A stretch of DNA of 64,000 bases, taken from positions 1 through 64,000 of the forward strand of contig JAXMAR010000033.1 in assembly GCA_046350295.1 (NCBI GenBank), in the 5' to 3' direction. Positions 42,236 to 51,363 of this stretch are shown here, piece after piece (positions within the stretch are counted from its first letter, which is position 1; every line of letters starts with the position of its first letter). The stretch comes from JAXMAR01 sp046350295 (lineage in GTDB: Bacteria; Planctomycetota; Planctomycetia; Gemmatales; Gemmataceae). Under the pieces are notes generated by a model. The model saw nothing but the letters and a program-made list of their open reading frames with translations. It made no database searches and was not told where the DNA came from. Both the position numbers and the translations under genes were made by a program.

Positions 42236-42727
42236 TCATGCCCGAATATCCCCAGCCGCGAGCAATTCTAGAAACTCCTCGAACGACCCGGCCACCCGGG
42301 ACGCTTCCTCGAACTCCGGTTCGCGGCCGGCGACGACGCGGCCGAAACCGTCCGCGGCCGTGCGGATGGCGAAATACGCATACCCGTCGCGAACGGACAG
42401 CAGGAAGGGCAAATGGGCGTCCCAGAACGACCGCACTTTGGCGGCAAAGCGGGGGTCGTCCCCCGCGGCATCGAGCGACAGGCGTTCCCATTCATCCCAC
42501 ACGAAGGCGGCCCCGCTCGTGCCCGAATAGTCGGCCTCACACAAGAACCACGCTGTTTCGCCATGGTTCAGGCAAGAAGTCAGGCCACCGACGAATTTGG
42601 AAAACGCCGCCGGAAGCTTGGGATGCCGGGCGGAAACCGCGCTCGGCAAGCGGAGAACGCCGCCTGGACGCGGCGTCACGGTCCAGCCCGACTCCCGCAA
42701 CCGATCCAAGATGTCCGGCCCGTTCAT
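42236..42727 (-). CDS. SMI1/KNR4 (SUKH)-like protein
   Basis: A 163-aa protein resembling the SMI1/KNR4 superfamily: YAYFAIRTAADGFGRVVAGR followed by EPEFEEASRVAGSFEEFLEL is the typical C-terminal strand-helix ending of that fold, and residues 95-110 (AHLPFLLSVRD) suit the central strand. SUKH proteins often serve as immunity proteins against polymorphic toxins, but also in other contexts; no toxin is near. The start at 42727 has only a weak ribosome site. The gene lies in the relic zone and is intact. Identification is by eye. Confidence 0.6.
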   Translation of the reverse strand: MNGPDILDRLRESGWTVTPRPGGVLRLPSAVSARHPKLPAAFSKFVGGLTSCLNHGETAWFLCEADYSGTSGAAFVWDEWERLSLDAAGDDPRFAAKVRSFWDAHLPFLLSVRDGYAYFAIRTAADGFGRVVAGREPEFEEASRVAGSFEEFLELLAAGDIRA

Positions 42728-42872
42728 CGATGAGCGCTCGAAAGAGAATGGCGCCGCTCGCCTGCCGCGGCCGCCGGTAGAGATGGAAACCTAACGAGCC
42801 ATCCCAGCACAGCGCCCGTTCGCTGTCAAGCCGGCGCTTCGCGCAAAGCACTCCGCCTAGCGGGCGTGCGCC

Positions 42873-43136
42873 TCACCGCTTCCGCGCCAGAAACGGATTG
42901 AAGCCCGGGACCTCGTAGCGCCACACGGGTTTGCCGCTCCGGTCCAGCTCGATCACCGCGCTCTGGGAATAGACGGCGCAAATGAAATGGCCATTCCGCG
43001 TTTCCGTGATGATGCCACGGGGCCCGGGAAACCGGATTCGAGTCTATCCTGAGCCAGCACCGGCGCCGCGAGGGGGAACCCCGATCCCGATGAGGACCAG
43101 CGCTCCCAGAACTCCGTTGATCTTGGACCCGAACAT
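42873..43136 (-). pseudogene. Relic: signal-peptide start joined to propeller fragment, with in-frame TAG
   Basis: From ATG 43136 the frame reads MFGSKINGVLGALVLIGIGV, then becomes Gly/Ala/Arg rich (an apparent shift away from a signal peptide end), hits TAG, and continues in the same frame as FPGPRGIITETRNGHFICAV and IELDRSGKPVWRYEVPGF to a stop at 42873. The latter is one blade of the PQQ-like propeller also found in the next relic. Non-functional as it stands. Confidence 0.5.
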
Positions 43137-43169
43137 GGCTTTCACCACTCCTCCGGTCGTCATCCCCAC

Positions 43170-45035
43170 TCACCGCATACGCGCCCGCCACGGCCTGTAA
43201 CCGCTCGGTAGCTTGTATTGCCACACCGCAGTGCCGGCCCGGTCAAACTCGGTCACGTCGCTGGTGGACCAGGCGCCCGCCATCACGTGGCCGTTGCGAA
43301 CCGGGGTGCTGCCCACGGCCACCGGCGCTTGCCACAGGCGTTTCCCTTCCAGGTCGAACTCGCCGACACCGATGCCGCGCAGGTGGTCGGCGAGGATGCG
43401 CCCCCTCGGCGTCAGCTCGATCCAGCCCCCGGTCGCGCTGTCCAACCCCGGAACGAAGCGTTTGACCTCCTTGCCCGCGGCGTCCAACCGGACGCAGGCG
43501 CCGTCGCCCGTCAGGTAGATCATCTGTCCGCCGGCGGTTTTGCGAGCGGCAATGGGCCGATCGATCTTGAGGTCCAGAACGGTCTTGCCCGTGGCGTCGA
43601 ATTCCATCAATCCGGCGTTCGTGCAAACAAAGGTGTTGCCGGTGGCGAGGCGCTGGACGTCGCGCGGTTGTGCCGGCAGGTCGGTTTTCTGCCACAAGAT
43701 GTTCCCGCGGAAATCGCGTTCCGTGATCCGCAGGCCGCCCATTTCGGCGATCAGCACCCGGTTGCCCGGCAGCACATGGACGTCCGCCGGATATTGGACG
43801 CCGTCGAACTGCCAGCGCACATTCCCGTTCCGATCGACTTCGAGAACGCGACTGTTCGACGGTTCGCATCCGAAATCGCCGCAATCACGGGTGTAACCCA
43901 GCAAGGGCGCCGGCACGGACGACACGGCCAGCTTCGTCGTGGCGCCGTTCGTCCTTCCACCACGTCTTCCAGGCGTCCCGGAAGCTGTGCGCCGCCGGAT
44001 CGTCGGCCGGCTCCATTTGGGCGCCGTCGCGCCCGGCCACGCGATGTAGGATTTCCTCAGCCCGCCACAGTTCACTCCGGGGCAGGTCGGCGAGCATGTC
44101 GTCAGCTTGCCGGCACGACTCTTCTTTATCCGCGGCACACACCAGCGCTACCGCCACCCGCAACCGTACGCTCACATCCAGGTCCGCGAGCAGCTTGCGG
44201 ACGGCGGCGCGCCCTCGACATCCGCCACCCCGGCCAGAACCTCACCCGCAACGGCTCGCCGCAGGGCTCATGCTGTCGCCTAGCAGCTTCGCCAGACTGG
44301 CATTCGGGTCCCGCTTCCGGCCAACTCCTGAAGCGTCTTGGTAGCCTCCGCCCTCATCAACTCGTCATCCGTGAACGGCACATAGGCCAGCAGCGTTTCG
44401 ACGGCCCCGGCCGGCTTGCGCAGGGCCACGAGGCGGGCGGCCACCACAGGCAAGCCCTCCGAATCGTGAGCCCTTGCGATCCGCTGGAGGCAGTCCTCGA
44501 TGCGGCGCGACTGCTCGAGGGACACCCCGGGCAGCGCCTGCCGTAAGAGCGGCACAACCGGCAACCCCAGGGTTACGATCTCCGCCGCCGCACGCTGGCG
44601 GGTCGCGAACTTTTCGTGGCCCAGTTCGGCGATGCGGGTCAACGCCTTCGCCGTCTGCTCCGGGCTCAACGTCCGTTTCCGGAACGCGGCCAGGAGCGCC
44701 GGCCCATCGACGTTCCGCCACCAGACGGCCCACGCGTCGCGCACGATCCGCCGCGAAATCTCATCATCACGGACCAGCGTCGGATTCGGCGCCCACTCCT
44801 GGGCCACCCCTTGGAGCGCCAGTTCCGCCTGCCGCCGCTGTGACGGCGGCAGCACGGCGAGCAACTCGATCAAGACGTTGATGGTCGCCTCGTCCGGTCG
44901 AGAGGACAAGTCGAGCGCAGCCTTGAGGCGAACCTGGGGATCGGGATCTTTGAGCCCTCTGCGGGTGTCATCCGGGCCCGCAAAGGCCACGGTCGCCAGC
45001 AGCGCCCAGGAAGTGAGAAGGGAACCAGTCTTCAT
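43170..45035 (-). pseudogene. Disrupted HEAT-repeat + beta-propeller secreted protein
   Basis: Two conserved parts lie in different frames. From ATG 45035 (GGAG upstream): signal peptide, HEAT-like repeats (DPDPQVRLKAALDLSSRPDE), ending by a shift near 44320. From about 44175 to 43920, several short shifted pieces follow (VSVRLRVAVALVCAADKE, LPRSELWRAEEILHRVAGRD, FRDAWKTWWKD). From about 43920 to 43170 runs a propeller of PQQ/NHL type (VLEVDRNGNVRWQFDGVQYP, ADVHVLPGNRVLIAEMGG, VTEFDRAGTAVWQYKLPSG). At least three indels cluster between 44000 and 44330. An intact version would be a secreted scaffold of about 600 aa; here it is broken or wrongly sequenced. Confidence 0.7.
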
Positions 45036-45100
45036 CGTCGTCTCCAACGGTCACCCATTATTGAAAGACGATGTTTACCCCTCGAAGGATTGACGCCGGC

Positions 45101-45330
45101 TCACGGTTGTTCGAACAGCTTGGGGTCGAAGCTGTCCACCACCCCGAAATCGATGACTTGAGCATCAGGTACCCGTCGTCCTCTTTCTGGGCGATCCGGA
45201 TGCCGTCGAACGTGTTGTAATCGCTGAAAATACCTTCTCTTTTGGAGACACCAACGCCCTTGACGAGCAGGCGCGTCTCCTTGTCAAAGTACATCATCTG
45301 GTTGAAATCTGGACCGCTGACGCGCACACA
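45101..45330 (-). pseudogene. C-terminal relic of a LolA-like (lipoprotein-sorting) protein
   Basis: The minus strand reads VSGPDFNQMMYFDKETRLLV, KREGIFSDYNTFDGIRIAQK and, after a one-base shift, VIDFGVVDSFDPKLFEQP to a stop at 45101. This is the end of a family with Y-F-D-x-E-T-x-L-L-V-K and a final D-F-D-P-K-x-F-x-x-P, seen in outer-membrane-lipoprotein-sorting-like proteins of planctomycetes. The N-terminus is missing. It lies between the HEAT-propeller relic and the sulfotransferase gene. Confidence 0.55.
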
Positions 45331-45418
45331 CCCACGGCGGACCCGGCGACCTTTCGCGACTTTGCCCGCGGCGCGATCTGCATCGCTGCCCCCCCTCTGT
45401 CGCTTCGGAAAGCCTGGC

Positions 45419-46657
45419 TCAACGCGGCGCCGGCGCGGACTCGACGCCCACCTTGTCATACCCATAGCGCCGGATCACCTCGCCCCAGCGCTCGGTCACC
45501 TTCGCACGCTCGGCGGCCGTCAGCGCGTACTTGTTCGTCTCGTAGCCCTTGTTCGCCGCCAGGTACTCGCGCAGGTGGGGGACAAGGTCGTTCCACCCGC
45601 CCAGATGGAAATGGTCGTAGATCTTGAGCAGCTCTTTTTCCGGCGCCTTCACCAGGTCCTCGTACTTCAGCTCGTAGAACTGCCCCGGCGGCAGCAGCTT
45701 CCTGCCTTCTTCGAGGCGGCGGTACATCCGGACGTAGGTGTCGAGGACATGCTCGTCGAGGCCGTCGAAGTTGGGCTTCTGCAGGCCGTGGGCGCGGTAG
45801 AAGGTCTTCCACAGGTTGACGGTGGACGGATAGACGACGTACGGATCGCGGACGATGTGGATGAAGATGGCGTCCGGGAACATCTCCTTGAGGACCTTGA
45901 TGCGGGCGGTGTGGGGCGGCGACTTGAGGACGAGACGTTTCTTCTTCTTGCACGTGAGCTGCTTGAGGAACTGCTTGAACGTCCGCTTCCAGCTTCGCAG
46001 GGCGCCCGACGGAACGCCGTCAAAATCGAGCCACTCCTGGCAGATCGGCTTGCGCGCCGGGAAGGCGATCGTCAGATACGGCGACGGCTGGCCGAGCATG
46101 CACAGGGCGAACTCTTCCTCCTGCGGCTTGTCAAAGCCGGCCTTCATGTTGTCCATCGGTCGGCGCTTGGGCATCATCCAGCGGAACAGCCGCTTGAACA
46201 GGCTCTCGGTCAAAAGGAAGTGGCTCGGGTCGAGACACTCGTACGTGTTCGGATAGGCGAAGCGCGGGTCGAGGATCATCAACTCGTGCAGCAGCGTCGT
46301 GCCCGTGCGCCAGTGGCCGAGGATGAAGATCGGCGGCTGCTCGATCTTCGTGCGGCGGATGCGCCGGCCGAAGATCGCTTCCTGCACGAAGGCGAGCAGG
46401 GTGTGGAAAAAGCTGACGATGGTGAGGGAGACAGCAATGTAGAGGTAGCGAAAATGAACGGCGAAGCGGCCGCGGGCCAGGATGCGCATCCAGGCGAGGA
46501 AGCTGACGCCGTGCCAGATGCGCGGCGTCCATTCGGGCTTGCGCCCGGAAGGGGGTTCCGGCGTAGTGGCCCCCGGAGCGCTGATCGCAGGCGGATGCGG
46601 GACGCCGTTCGACGTGGGCGGGGGAGCGCTGGTTCGCGGAGCCGTGCTGGTGGCCAT
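45419..46657 (-). CDS. Sulfotransferase family protein
   Basis: A 412-aa PAPS-dependent sulfotransferase-like protein. The 5'-phosphosulfate loop is FILGHWRTGTTLLHELMILD and the 3'-phosphate-binding segment is FIHIVRDPYVVYPSTVNLWK. A Pro-rich N-terminus and a hydrophobic segment (FRYLYIAVSLTIVSFFHTLLAF, about residues 70-95) suggest membrane association. The acceptor is unknown; planctomycetes carry many such enzymes and sulfated surface polymers are plausible. The start at 46657 was chosen because the region upstream is basic and unlike the family. Its 246-bp upstream spacer is shared with the DUF2330 genes in divergent orientation. Confidence 0.9.
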   Translation of the reverse strand: MATSTAPRTSAPPPTSNGVPHPPAISAPGATTPEPPSGRKPEWTPRIWHGVSFLAWMRILARGRFAVHFRYLYIAVSLTIVSFFHTLLAFVQEAIFGRRIRRTKIEQPPIFILGHWRTGTTLLHELMILDPRFAYPNTYECLDPSHFLLTESLFKRLFRWMMPKRRPMDNMKAGFDKPQEEEFALCMLGQPSPYLTIAFPARKPICQEWLDFDGVPSGALRSWKRTFKQFLKQLTCKKKKRLVLKSPPHTARIKVLKEMFPDAIFIHIVRDPYVVYPSTVNLWKTFYRAHGLQKPNFDGLDEHVLDTYVRMYRRLEEGRKLLPPGQFYELKYEDLVKAPEKELLKIYDHFHLGGWNDLVPHLREYLAANKGYETNKYALTAAERAKVTERWGEVIRRYGYDKVGVESAPAPR

Positions 46658-46796
46658 TCTTTCATTTTCGGCGGCGGCACAGACGAGACAAGGCCCCCCC
46701 CTGAATCGCAACGGATCTTCCTTCGCTCGTTCGTCGGCGTCCGGGGAAGGCGTTCCCCAACGTCTGAGCAGACAGGGGGATAGCTCTCTTTTTTTG

Positions 46797-46826
46797 TTGG
46801 ACTCCGTGGAGCAATCCGCTTACGAT
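46797..46826 (+). promoter_or_regulatory. Candidate promoter of the DUF2330 cluster
   Basis: TTGGAC (46797-46802), an 18-bp spacer and TACGAT (46821-46826) resemble a sigma-70 promoter; a T-tract precedes it. A perfect GGGGAA-GGCG-TTCCCC hairpin lies at 46743-46758. The distance to the first ATG is 77 bp. By eye only. Confidence 0.4.
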
Positions 46827-46903
46827 CAAGGTTCGTCTAGGAAGTGTGGCTTTCAGAGAAGACAGGGGCGAGCGCCTGCTTGCCCGTGGGAAGGGGTGTC
46901 GTC

Positions 46904-48286
46904 ATGGTCAGCATGTGGTGGCGGGGGATCGGGGTCCTGGGTTTGGCGCTGGCGCTTTCCGCGCCGGCTCAGGGAGCCTGTTGCTACTTCTCCGCGAAGA
47001 ACGCGGACATTTTGCAGCCGGCGCAGAAAGTGTTCCTGACGTATGATCCGGCCGAAAAGGTCGAAACTTTCACCGTCCAGCCCAAGTTCGAGGGGAACGC
47101 CCTGGACTTCGGCATGGTCATCCCCACGCCGACCCGGCCCAAGCTGCACGAGATGCCCAAGGAGTTTTTCAAGCACCTCGCCTACTACACCATCCTCAAG
47201 CGGCGCGAGGTTCCACAAAGCAAGCTGCTGTGGTTGAATCGCCGCTACGAGCTTCTGCAACGCGCCGCCGGGGCCCGCGATCGGGCCGGCGACGACAAGG
47301 CCAAGGGAGATGTATCCAAGTCGACCGTGGTCGTCCTCGAAGCCGGCGTCGTCGGCAGCCTCGACTACAAGATCATCGCCGCCGACCGGGCCGACGATCT
47401 GTTCCAGTGGCTCAAGGACAACAAGTACCAGTACTCCGGCGACGAATCGACCCTCGACCACTACGTGAAGAAGAACTGGCTCTTCACGGTCATGAAGATC
47501 GACACCATGGCCATGAAGAAGAACAAGGACGGCAGCTACGCCGGCGAGGTCACCCCGACCCGCTTCCAGTTCGCCTCCGACAAGTTCATCTACCCGCTCA
47601 AGATCACCCAGATCTCGGTGAAGGACAAGACCGAGGCGTTGATCTATGTTCAAGCGCCCCACAAGGTCGACCTGCCCGGCGACTGGACCTACCAGTACAC
47701 TTGGCTTCCCATGCTGCAAGCAGCCACCGGCTGCACCCCCGGCGGTATCCAGGGGGGCGGCGAGGAGTGGGTCAAGACGCTCGGCGCCCAGGTCCCCGTC
47801 CTCCTCAAACGCGCTAGCGATCTCGGCTTCCGCTTCATGCCCGGCCAGCGCCCGGCGCCCAACGCCAAGGGACACATCCCGACCACCATGGAGTGGGCCC
47901 GCAAGCTGACCGCCGACGACGTCAAGATCCTCAAGGGGGAGGCCCTCTACAGCGAGAAAGTCCCCAACGTCGACGAGGGCTTCACCGAGGCCGACATGAA
48001 GGACCCGAAGCGGGCTGAAGCGATCACCAAGGTCATCCAGTCCCGTCTCGCCAGGGCCCACAAGGAACGTCCCTTCGGCTATGCGGTGCGCGACGTTCCG
48101 GCGGAAGAGTTGAAGGGGCTCAACCAGCTGGCGGGCCACCTCCGGGAAGGCTTGTTCATCACCAAGTTCCGCAAGTTCTTCTGCCGCGACGAGATGAACG
48201 AGGACCTCGTCTTGGTCCCGTCCCGGCAAGGCGACCACGAGGACACCTCCGAATACCAGGAGATCCTCCCGACCTCGCCTCCATGA
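46904..48286 (+). CDS. DUF2330 secreted protein, paralog 1
   Basis: A 460-aa exported protein. Its signal peptide ends before ACCYFSAKNADILQPAQKVF, the mature start common to all four copies. The conserved core holds VEKVETFTVQPKF-like strands, GNALDFGMVIPTPTRPKLHE, DNKYQYSGDESTL and VTPTRFQFASDKFIYPLKI. Cysteines are few and fixed: the CC pair at the mature start, GCTPGG and FFCRDEM. The segment near residues 115-145 (LLWLNRRYELLQRAAG...) is variable between copies. The function of the DUF2330 family is unknown; an envelope role is inferred from export. The start at 46904 follows GGGAAGGGG. It is the first gene of the four-gene array. Confidence 0.93.
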   Translation: MVSMWWRGIGVLGLALALSAPAQGACCYFSAKNADILQPAQKVFLTYDPAEKVETFTVQPKFEGNALDFGMVIPTPTRPKLHEMPKEFFKHLAYYTILKRREVPQSKLLWLNRRYELLQRAAGARDRAGDDKAKGDVSKSTVVVLEAGVVGSLDYKIIAADRADDLFQWLKDNKYQYSGDESTLDHYVKKNWLFTVMKIDTMAMKKNKDGSYAGEVTPTRFQFASDKFIYPLKITQISVKDKTEALIYVQAPHKVDLPGDWTYQYTWLPMLQAATGCTPGGIQGGGEEWVKTLGAQVPVLLKRASDLGFRFMPGQRPAPNAKGHIPTTMEWARKLTADDVKILKGEALYSEKVPNVDEGFTEADMKDPKRAEAITKVIQSRLARAHKERPFGYAVRDVPAEELKGLNQLAGHLREGLFITKFRKFFCRDEMNEDLVLVPSRQGDHEDTSEYQEILPTSPP

Positions 48287-48322
48287 TTTCGTGGCGCCCC
48301 CAGCGCCCCTGATCTTCGTTTA

Positions 48323-48345
48323 GCCCCGGTTCGCAGAACCGGGGC
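48323..48345. repeat. GCCCCGGTT hairpin, copy 2
   Basis: Arms GCCCCGGTT (48323-48331) and AACCGGGGC (48337-48345) with 5-base loop and TTTA flank, the same as at 6786-6808. It occupies the spacer between DUF2330 copies 1 and 2. Confidence 0.75.
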
Positions 48346-48376
48346 GTGTCGTTGCGCGAGACAAGAGGAGTGAACC

Positions 48377-49744
48377 ATGCGATCCATGTACCGTTGGCTG
48401 CTCGCCCTCGCGGCGCTCGCCGCCGGTTCCTCGGCCCAGGCCGCCTGCTGCTACTTCTCCGCCAAGAACGCCGACATCTTGCAGCCGGCGCAGAAGGTCT
48501 TCCTCACCTTCGATCCGAAGGAGAACGTCGAAACCTTCACCGTCCAGCCGAAGTTCGAGGGCAACGCGCTCGACTTCGGCATGGTCATCCCGACCCCGAC
48601 CCGGCCCAAGCTGCACGAGATGCCCAAGGACTTCTTCAAGCACTTCGCCATTTACACCATCCTCAAGCGGCGCGTCTCCCCGCACAGCGAGCTGGCCTAC
48701 GAATTTGAACGCGGCCGCGACAAGGACAAGGCGACGGCGAAAAAGGAAGAAGCGAAGGAAGCGCCGGACCCGAGGAAATCCACGGTCGTCGTCCTCGAAT
48801 CCGGCATCGTCGGCACGCTCGACTACAAGATCATCTCCGCCGACCGGGCGGACGACCTCTACGCCTGGCTCAAGGACAACAAGTACCAGTACGCCGGCGA
48901 CGAGGCGACGCTCGATTTCTACGTCCGCCAGAAATGGCTCTTCACCGTCATGAAGATCGACACCATGGCGATGAAGAAGAACAAGGACGGCAGCTTCGCC
49001 GGTGAGGTGACGCCGACGCGCTTCCAGTTCTCATCGACGAAGTTCATCTACCCGCTCAAGATCACGCAAATCAGCGTCAAGGACAAGACGGAGGCGCTCT
49101 TCTACGTCCAGGCGCCCCACAAGGTCGACCTGCCCGGCGACAACACCTACCAGTACACCTGGGTCCCGATGCTCCAGGCCGCGCAAGGCTGCACCCCCGG
49201 CGGCATCAAGGGGGGCGGCGAGGAATGGGTCAAGACGCTCGGCGCCCAGGTCCCCGTGCTGTTGAAGCGCGCTCAAGACCTCGGCTTCCGCTTCATGCCC
49301 GGCCAGCGGCCTCTGCCGAACGCCAAGGGGCACATCCCCACCACGATGGAATGGGCCCGCAGGCTCAGCGCCGATGATGTCAAGGTCCTCAAGGGCGAGG
49401 CGCCCTACAGCGAGAAAGTCCCCAACGTCGACGAGGGCTTCACGAGGGCCGACCTCGCCGATCCCAAGCGGGCCGACGCCGTCCGCAAGGTGGTCTATGC
49501 CCGCCTCGCAAAAGCGCAGAAAGAACGGCCTTTCGGTTACCTCGTCCGCGAGGCGCCGGAAGAGGACATCAAGGGCCTGACCCAGCTCGCCGGCCACGTG
49601 CAGGAGGGGCTGTTCATCACCAAGTTCCGCAAGATCTTCTGCCGCGACGAGATGAACGACGACCTCGTCATCATCCCGTCGCGCCAGGGCGACCACGAGG
49701 ACACCTCGGAGTACGAGGAGATCCTGCCGACGTCGCCTCCGTGA
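48377..49744 (+). CDS. DUF2330 secreted protein, paralog 2
   Basis: A 455-aa member of the array with the same signal peptide, CCYF mature start, GCTPGG and FCRDEM cysteines as paralog 1. Distinctive points: the variable segment is short and Lys/Glu rich (RDKDKATAKKEEAKEAPDPR), the ligand-like region reads STVVVLESGIVGTLDYKIIS, and the C-terminal part reads GLTQLAGHVQEGLFITKFRK. It is closer to paralog 1 (VVVLE) than to 3 and 4 (PPVRILETG). GAGGAG lies upstream of ATG 48377. There is 90 bp between genes 1 and 2. Confidence 0.93.
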   Translation: MRSMYRWLLALAALAAGSSAQAACCYFSAKNADILQPAQKVFLTFDPKENVETFTVQPKFEGNALDFGMVIPTPTRPKLHEMPKDFFKHFAIYTILKRRVSPHSELAYEFERGRDKDKATAKKEEAKEAPDPRKSTVVVLESGIVGTLDYKIISADRADDLYAWLKDNKYQYAGDEATLDFYVRQKWLFTVMKIDTMAMKKNKDGSFAGEVTPTRFQFSSTKFIYPLKITQISVKDKTEALFYVQAPHKVDLPGDNTYQYTWVPMLQAAQGCTPGGIKGGGEEWVKTLGAQVPVLLKRAQDLGFRFMPGQRPLPNAKGHIPTTMEWARRLSADDVKVLKGEAPYSEKVPNVDEGFTRADLADPKRADAVRKVVYARLAKAQKERPFGYLVREAPEEDIKGLTQLAGHVQEGLFITKFRKIFCRDEMNDDLVIIPSRQGDHEDTSEYEEILPTSPP

Positions 49745-49752
49745 TTCACGAA

Positions 49753-49822
49753 GGCGAGCCGGGCGGCGTGAGCCCCGGAGTTTCCGGCGCCTACCTCCGG
49801 GGCTCACGCCGCCCGGCTCGCC
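49753..49822. repeat. Long perfect hairpin in DUF2330 spacer 2-3
   Basis: Perfect 28-bp arms at 49753-49780 and 49795-49822 (core GAGCCGGGCGGCGTGAGCCC) around a 14-base loop. No T-tract follows on either strand, so it is not a plain terminator. A diverged relative occupies the next spacer. Confidence 0.85.
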
Positions 49823-49850
49823 CGCGAAAGCAACCATCAAGGAGACCTTT

Positions 49851-51242
49851 ATGCGATCGACTCTTCGGGCCGGCCTCGCCCTTCTGGGCGTGGCCTTCGC
49901 CACGCAAGGCGCATCCGCCGCCTGCTGCTATTTCTCGGCGAAGAACGCCGACATTCTCCAGCCGGCCCAGAAGGTGTTCCTCACCTTCGATCCGGCGGAG
50001 AAGATCGAGACCTTCACCGTGCAGCCCAAGTTCGAAGGCAACGCCCTCGACTTCGGCATGGTGATCCCGACGCCGGCGCAGCCCAAGCTGCACGAGATGC
50101 CCAAGGAGTTCTTCAAGCATCTCGCGATCTACTCGATCCTCAAGAAGCGCGAGATTCCGCACAGCGCCCTCCTGCCCGTGCTGTACCGGGGCGGGCGCGG
50201 CGGCGCCAGGCGGGAACTCCAATCGCTGCGGGCCGATTTCGACGACAACAGGGAAGGCAAGAAGAAGGTCGAACCGCCCCCCGTGCGCATCCTCGAGACC
50301 GGCGTCGTCGGCTCGCTCGATTACAAGGTCCTCGAAGCCGACCGGGCCGACGCCCTGTTCCAATGGCTCAAGGACAACAAGTACCAGTACGCCGGCGACG
50401 AGGCCACCCTCGACTTCTACGTCCGCCAGAAATGGTTCTTCACCGTCATGAAGATCGACACCATGGCGATGAAGAAGAACAAGGACGGCACCTTCACCGG
50501 CGAGGTGACGCCGACGCGCTTCCAGTTCGCCAGCGACAAGATCGTCTATCCCTTGAAGATCACCCAGATCAGCGTCAAGGACAAGACCGAGGCGCTCTTC
50601 TACGTCCAGGCCCCCCACAAGGTCGACCTGCAAGGCGACAACACCTACCAGTACACCTGGATCCCCATGCTGCAAGCGGCCACCGGCTGCACCCCCGGCG
50701 GCATCAAGGGGGGCGGCGAGCAATGGGTCAAGGACCTCGGGCCCCAGGTTCCGGTTCTCTTGAAACGCGCCGGCGACCTCGGCTTCCGCTTCCTGCCCGG
50801 CCAGCGCCCGGCGCCGAACGCCAAGGGACACATTCCGACCACCATGGAATGGGCCCGCAAGCTGACGGCCGAGGATGTCAAAGTCCTCAAGGGAGAGGCG
50901 CCCTACAGCGAAAAGGTCCCTGACGTCGACGAGGGCTTCACCCAGGCCGACATGAAAGACCCGAAGCGAGCCGAAGCGATCGTCAAGGTGATCCAGGCCC
51001 GCCTGGCCAAGGCGCAGAAGGAACGCCCCTTCGGCTATGCGGTGCGGCACGTTCCCGACGACGATGTCAAGGGCCTGACGCAGCTCGCCGGCCACCTGGC
51101 CGAGGGGAAGTTCATCACCAAGTTCCGTAAGGTATTCTGCCGCGACGAGATGAACGATGATTTGGTGCTCATTCCGGCGCGGCAAGGCGACCACGAGGAC
51201 ACCTCGGAGTACGAGGAGATCCTGCCGACCTCGCCTCCGTGA
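49851..51242 (+). CDS. DUF2330 secreted protein, paralog 3
   Basis: A 463-aa member of the array. The core is as in the others, but with the marker text PPPVRILETGVVGSLDYKVL and DLQGDNTYQYTWIPMLQAAT and GGGEQWVKDLGPQ. These marks are shared with paralog 4 and not with 1 and 2, so 3 and 4 are the youngest pair. The variable segment is Arg/Gly rich (RGGRGGARRELQSLRADFDD). The signal peptide is RAGLALLGVAFATQGASA. AAGGAG precedes the ATG. Confidence 0.93.
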   Translation: MRSTLRAGLALLGVAFATQGASAACCYFSAKNADILQPAQKVFLTFDPAEKIETFTVQPKFEGNALDFGMVIPTPAQPKLHEMPKEFFKHLAIYSILKKREIPHSALLPVLYRGGRGGARRELQSLRADFDDNREGKKKVEPPPVRILETGVVGSLDYKVLEADRADALFQWLKDNKYQYAGDEATLDFYVRQKWFFTVMKIDTMAMKKNKDGTFTGEVTPTRFQFASDKIVYPLKITQISVKDKTEALFYVQAPHKVDLQGDNTYQYTWIPMLQAATGCTPGGIKGGGEQWVKDLGPQVPVLLKRAGDLGFRFLPGQRPAPNAKGHIPTTMEWARKLTAEDVKVLKGEAPYSEKVPDVDEGFTQADMKDPKRAEAIVKVIQARLAKAQKERPFGYAVRHVPDDDVKGLTQLAGHLAEGKFITKFRKVFCRDEMNDDLVLIPARQGDHEDTSEYEEILPTSPP

Positions 51243-51254
51243 TCCGAAGTCAAG

Positions 51255-51336
51255 GGCGAGCCGGGCGACGTAAGCCCCCGGAGGTCGATCCGGCGACCTG
51301 TCTCAAACTCCGGGGGCTTACGCCACCCGGCTCGCC
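51255..51336. repeat. Long imperfect hairpin in DUF2330 spacer 3-4
   Basis: 29-bp arms at 51255-51283 and 51308-51336 with two mismatches, related in sequence to the hairpin at 49753-49822 (GGCGAGCCGGGCGRCGT core) but with a larger 24-base loop. The spacer and gene together may have been duplicated. Confidence 0.8.
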
Positions 51337-51363
51337 ACGAACCGATCCGTTAAGGAGACACGC

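Noticed and set aside
42826..43224. 132-codon minus-strand frame
   Set aside because: Conserved propeller text lies in another frame (stop at 42873). This frame is Arg/Pro rich shadow text.
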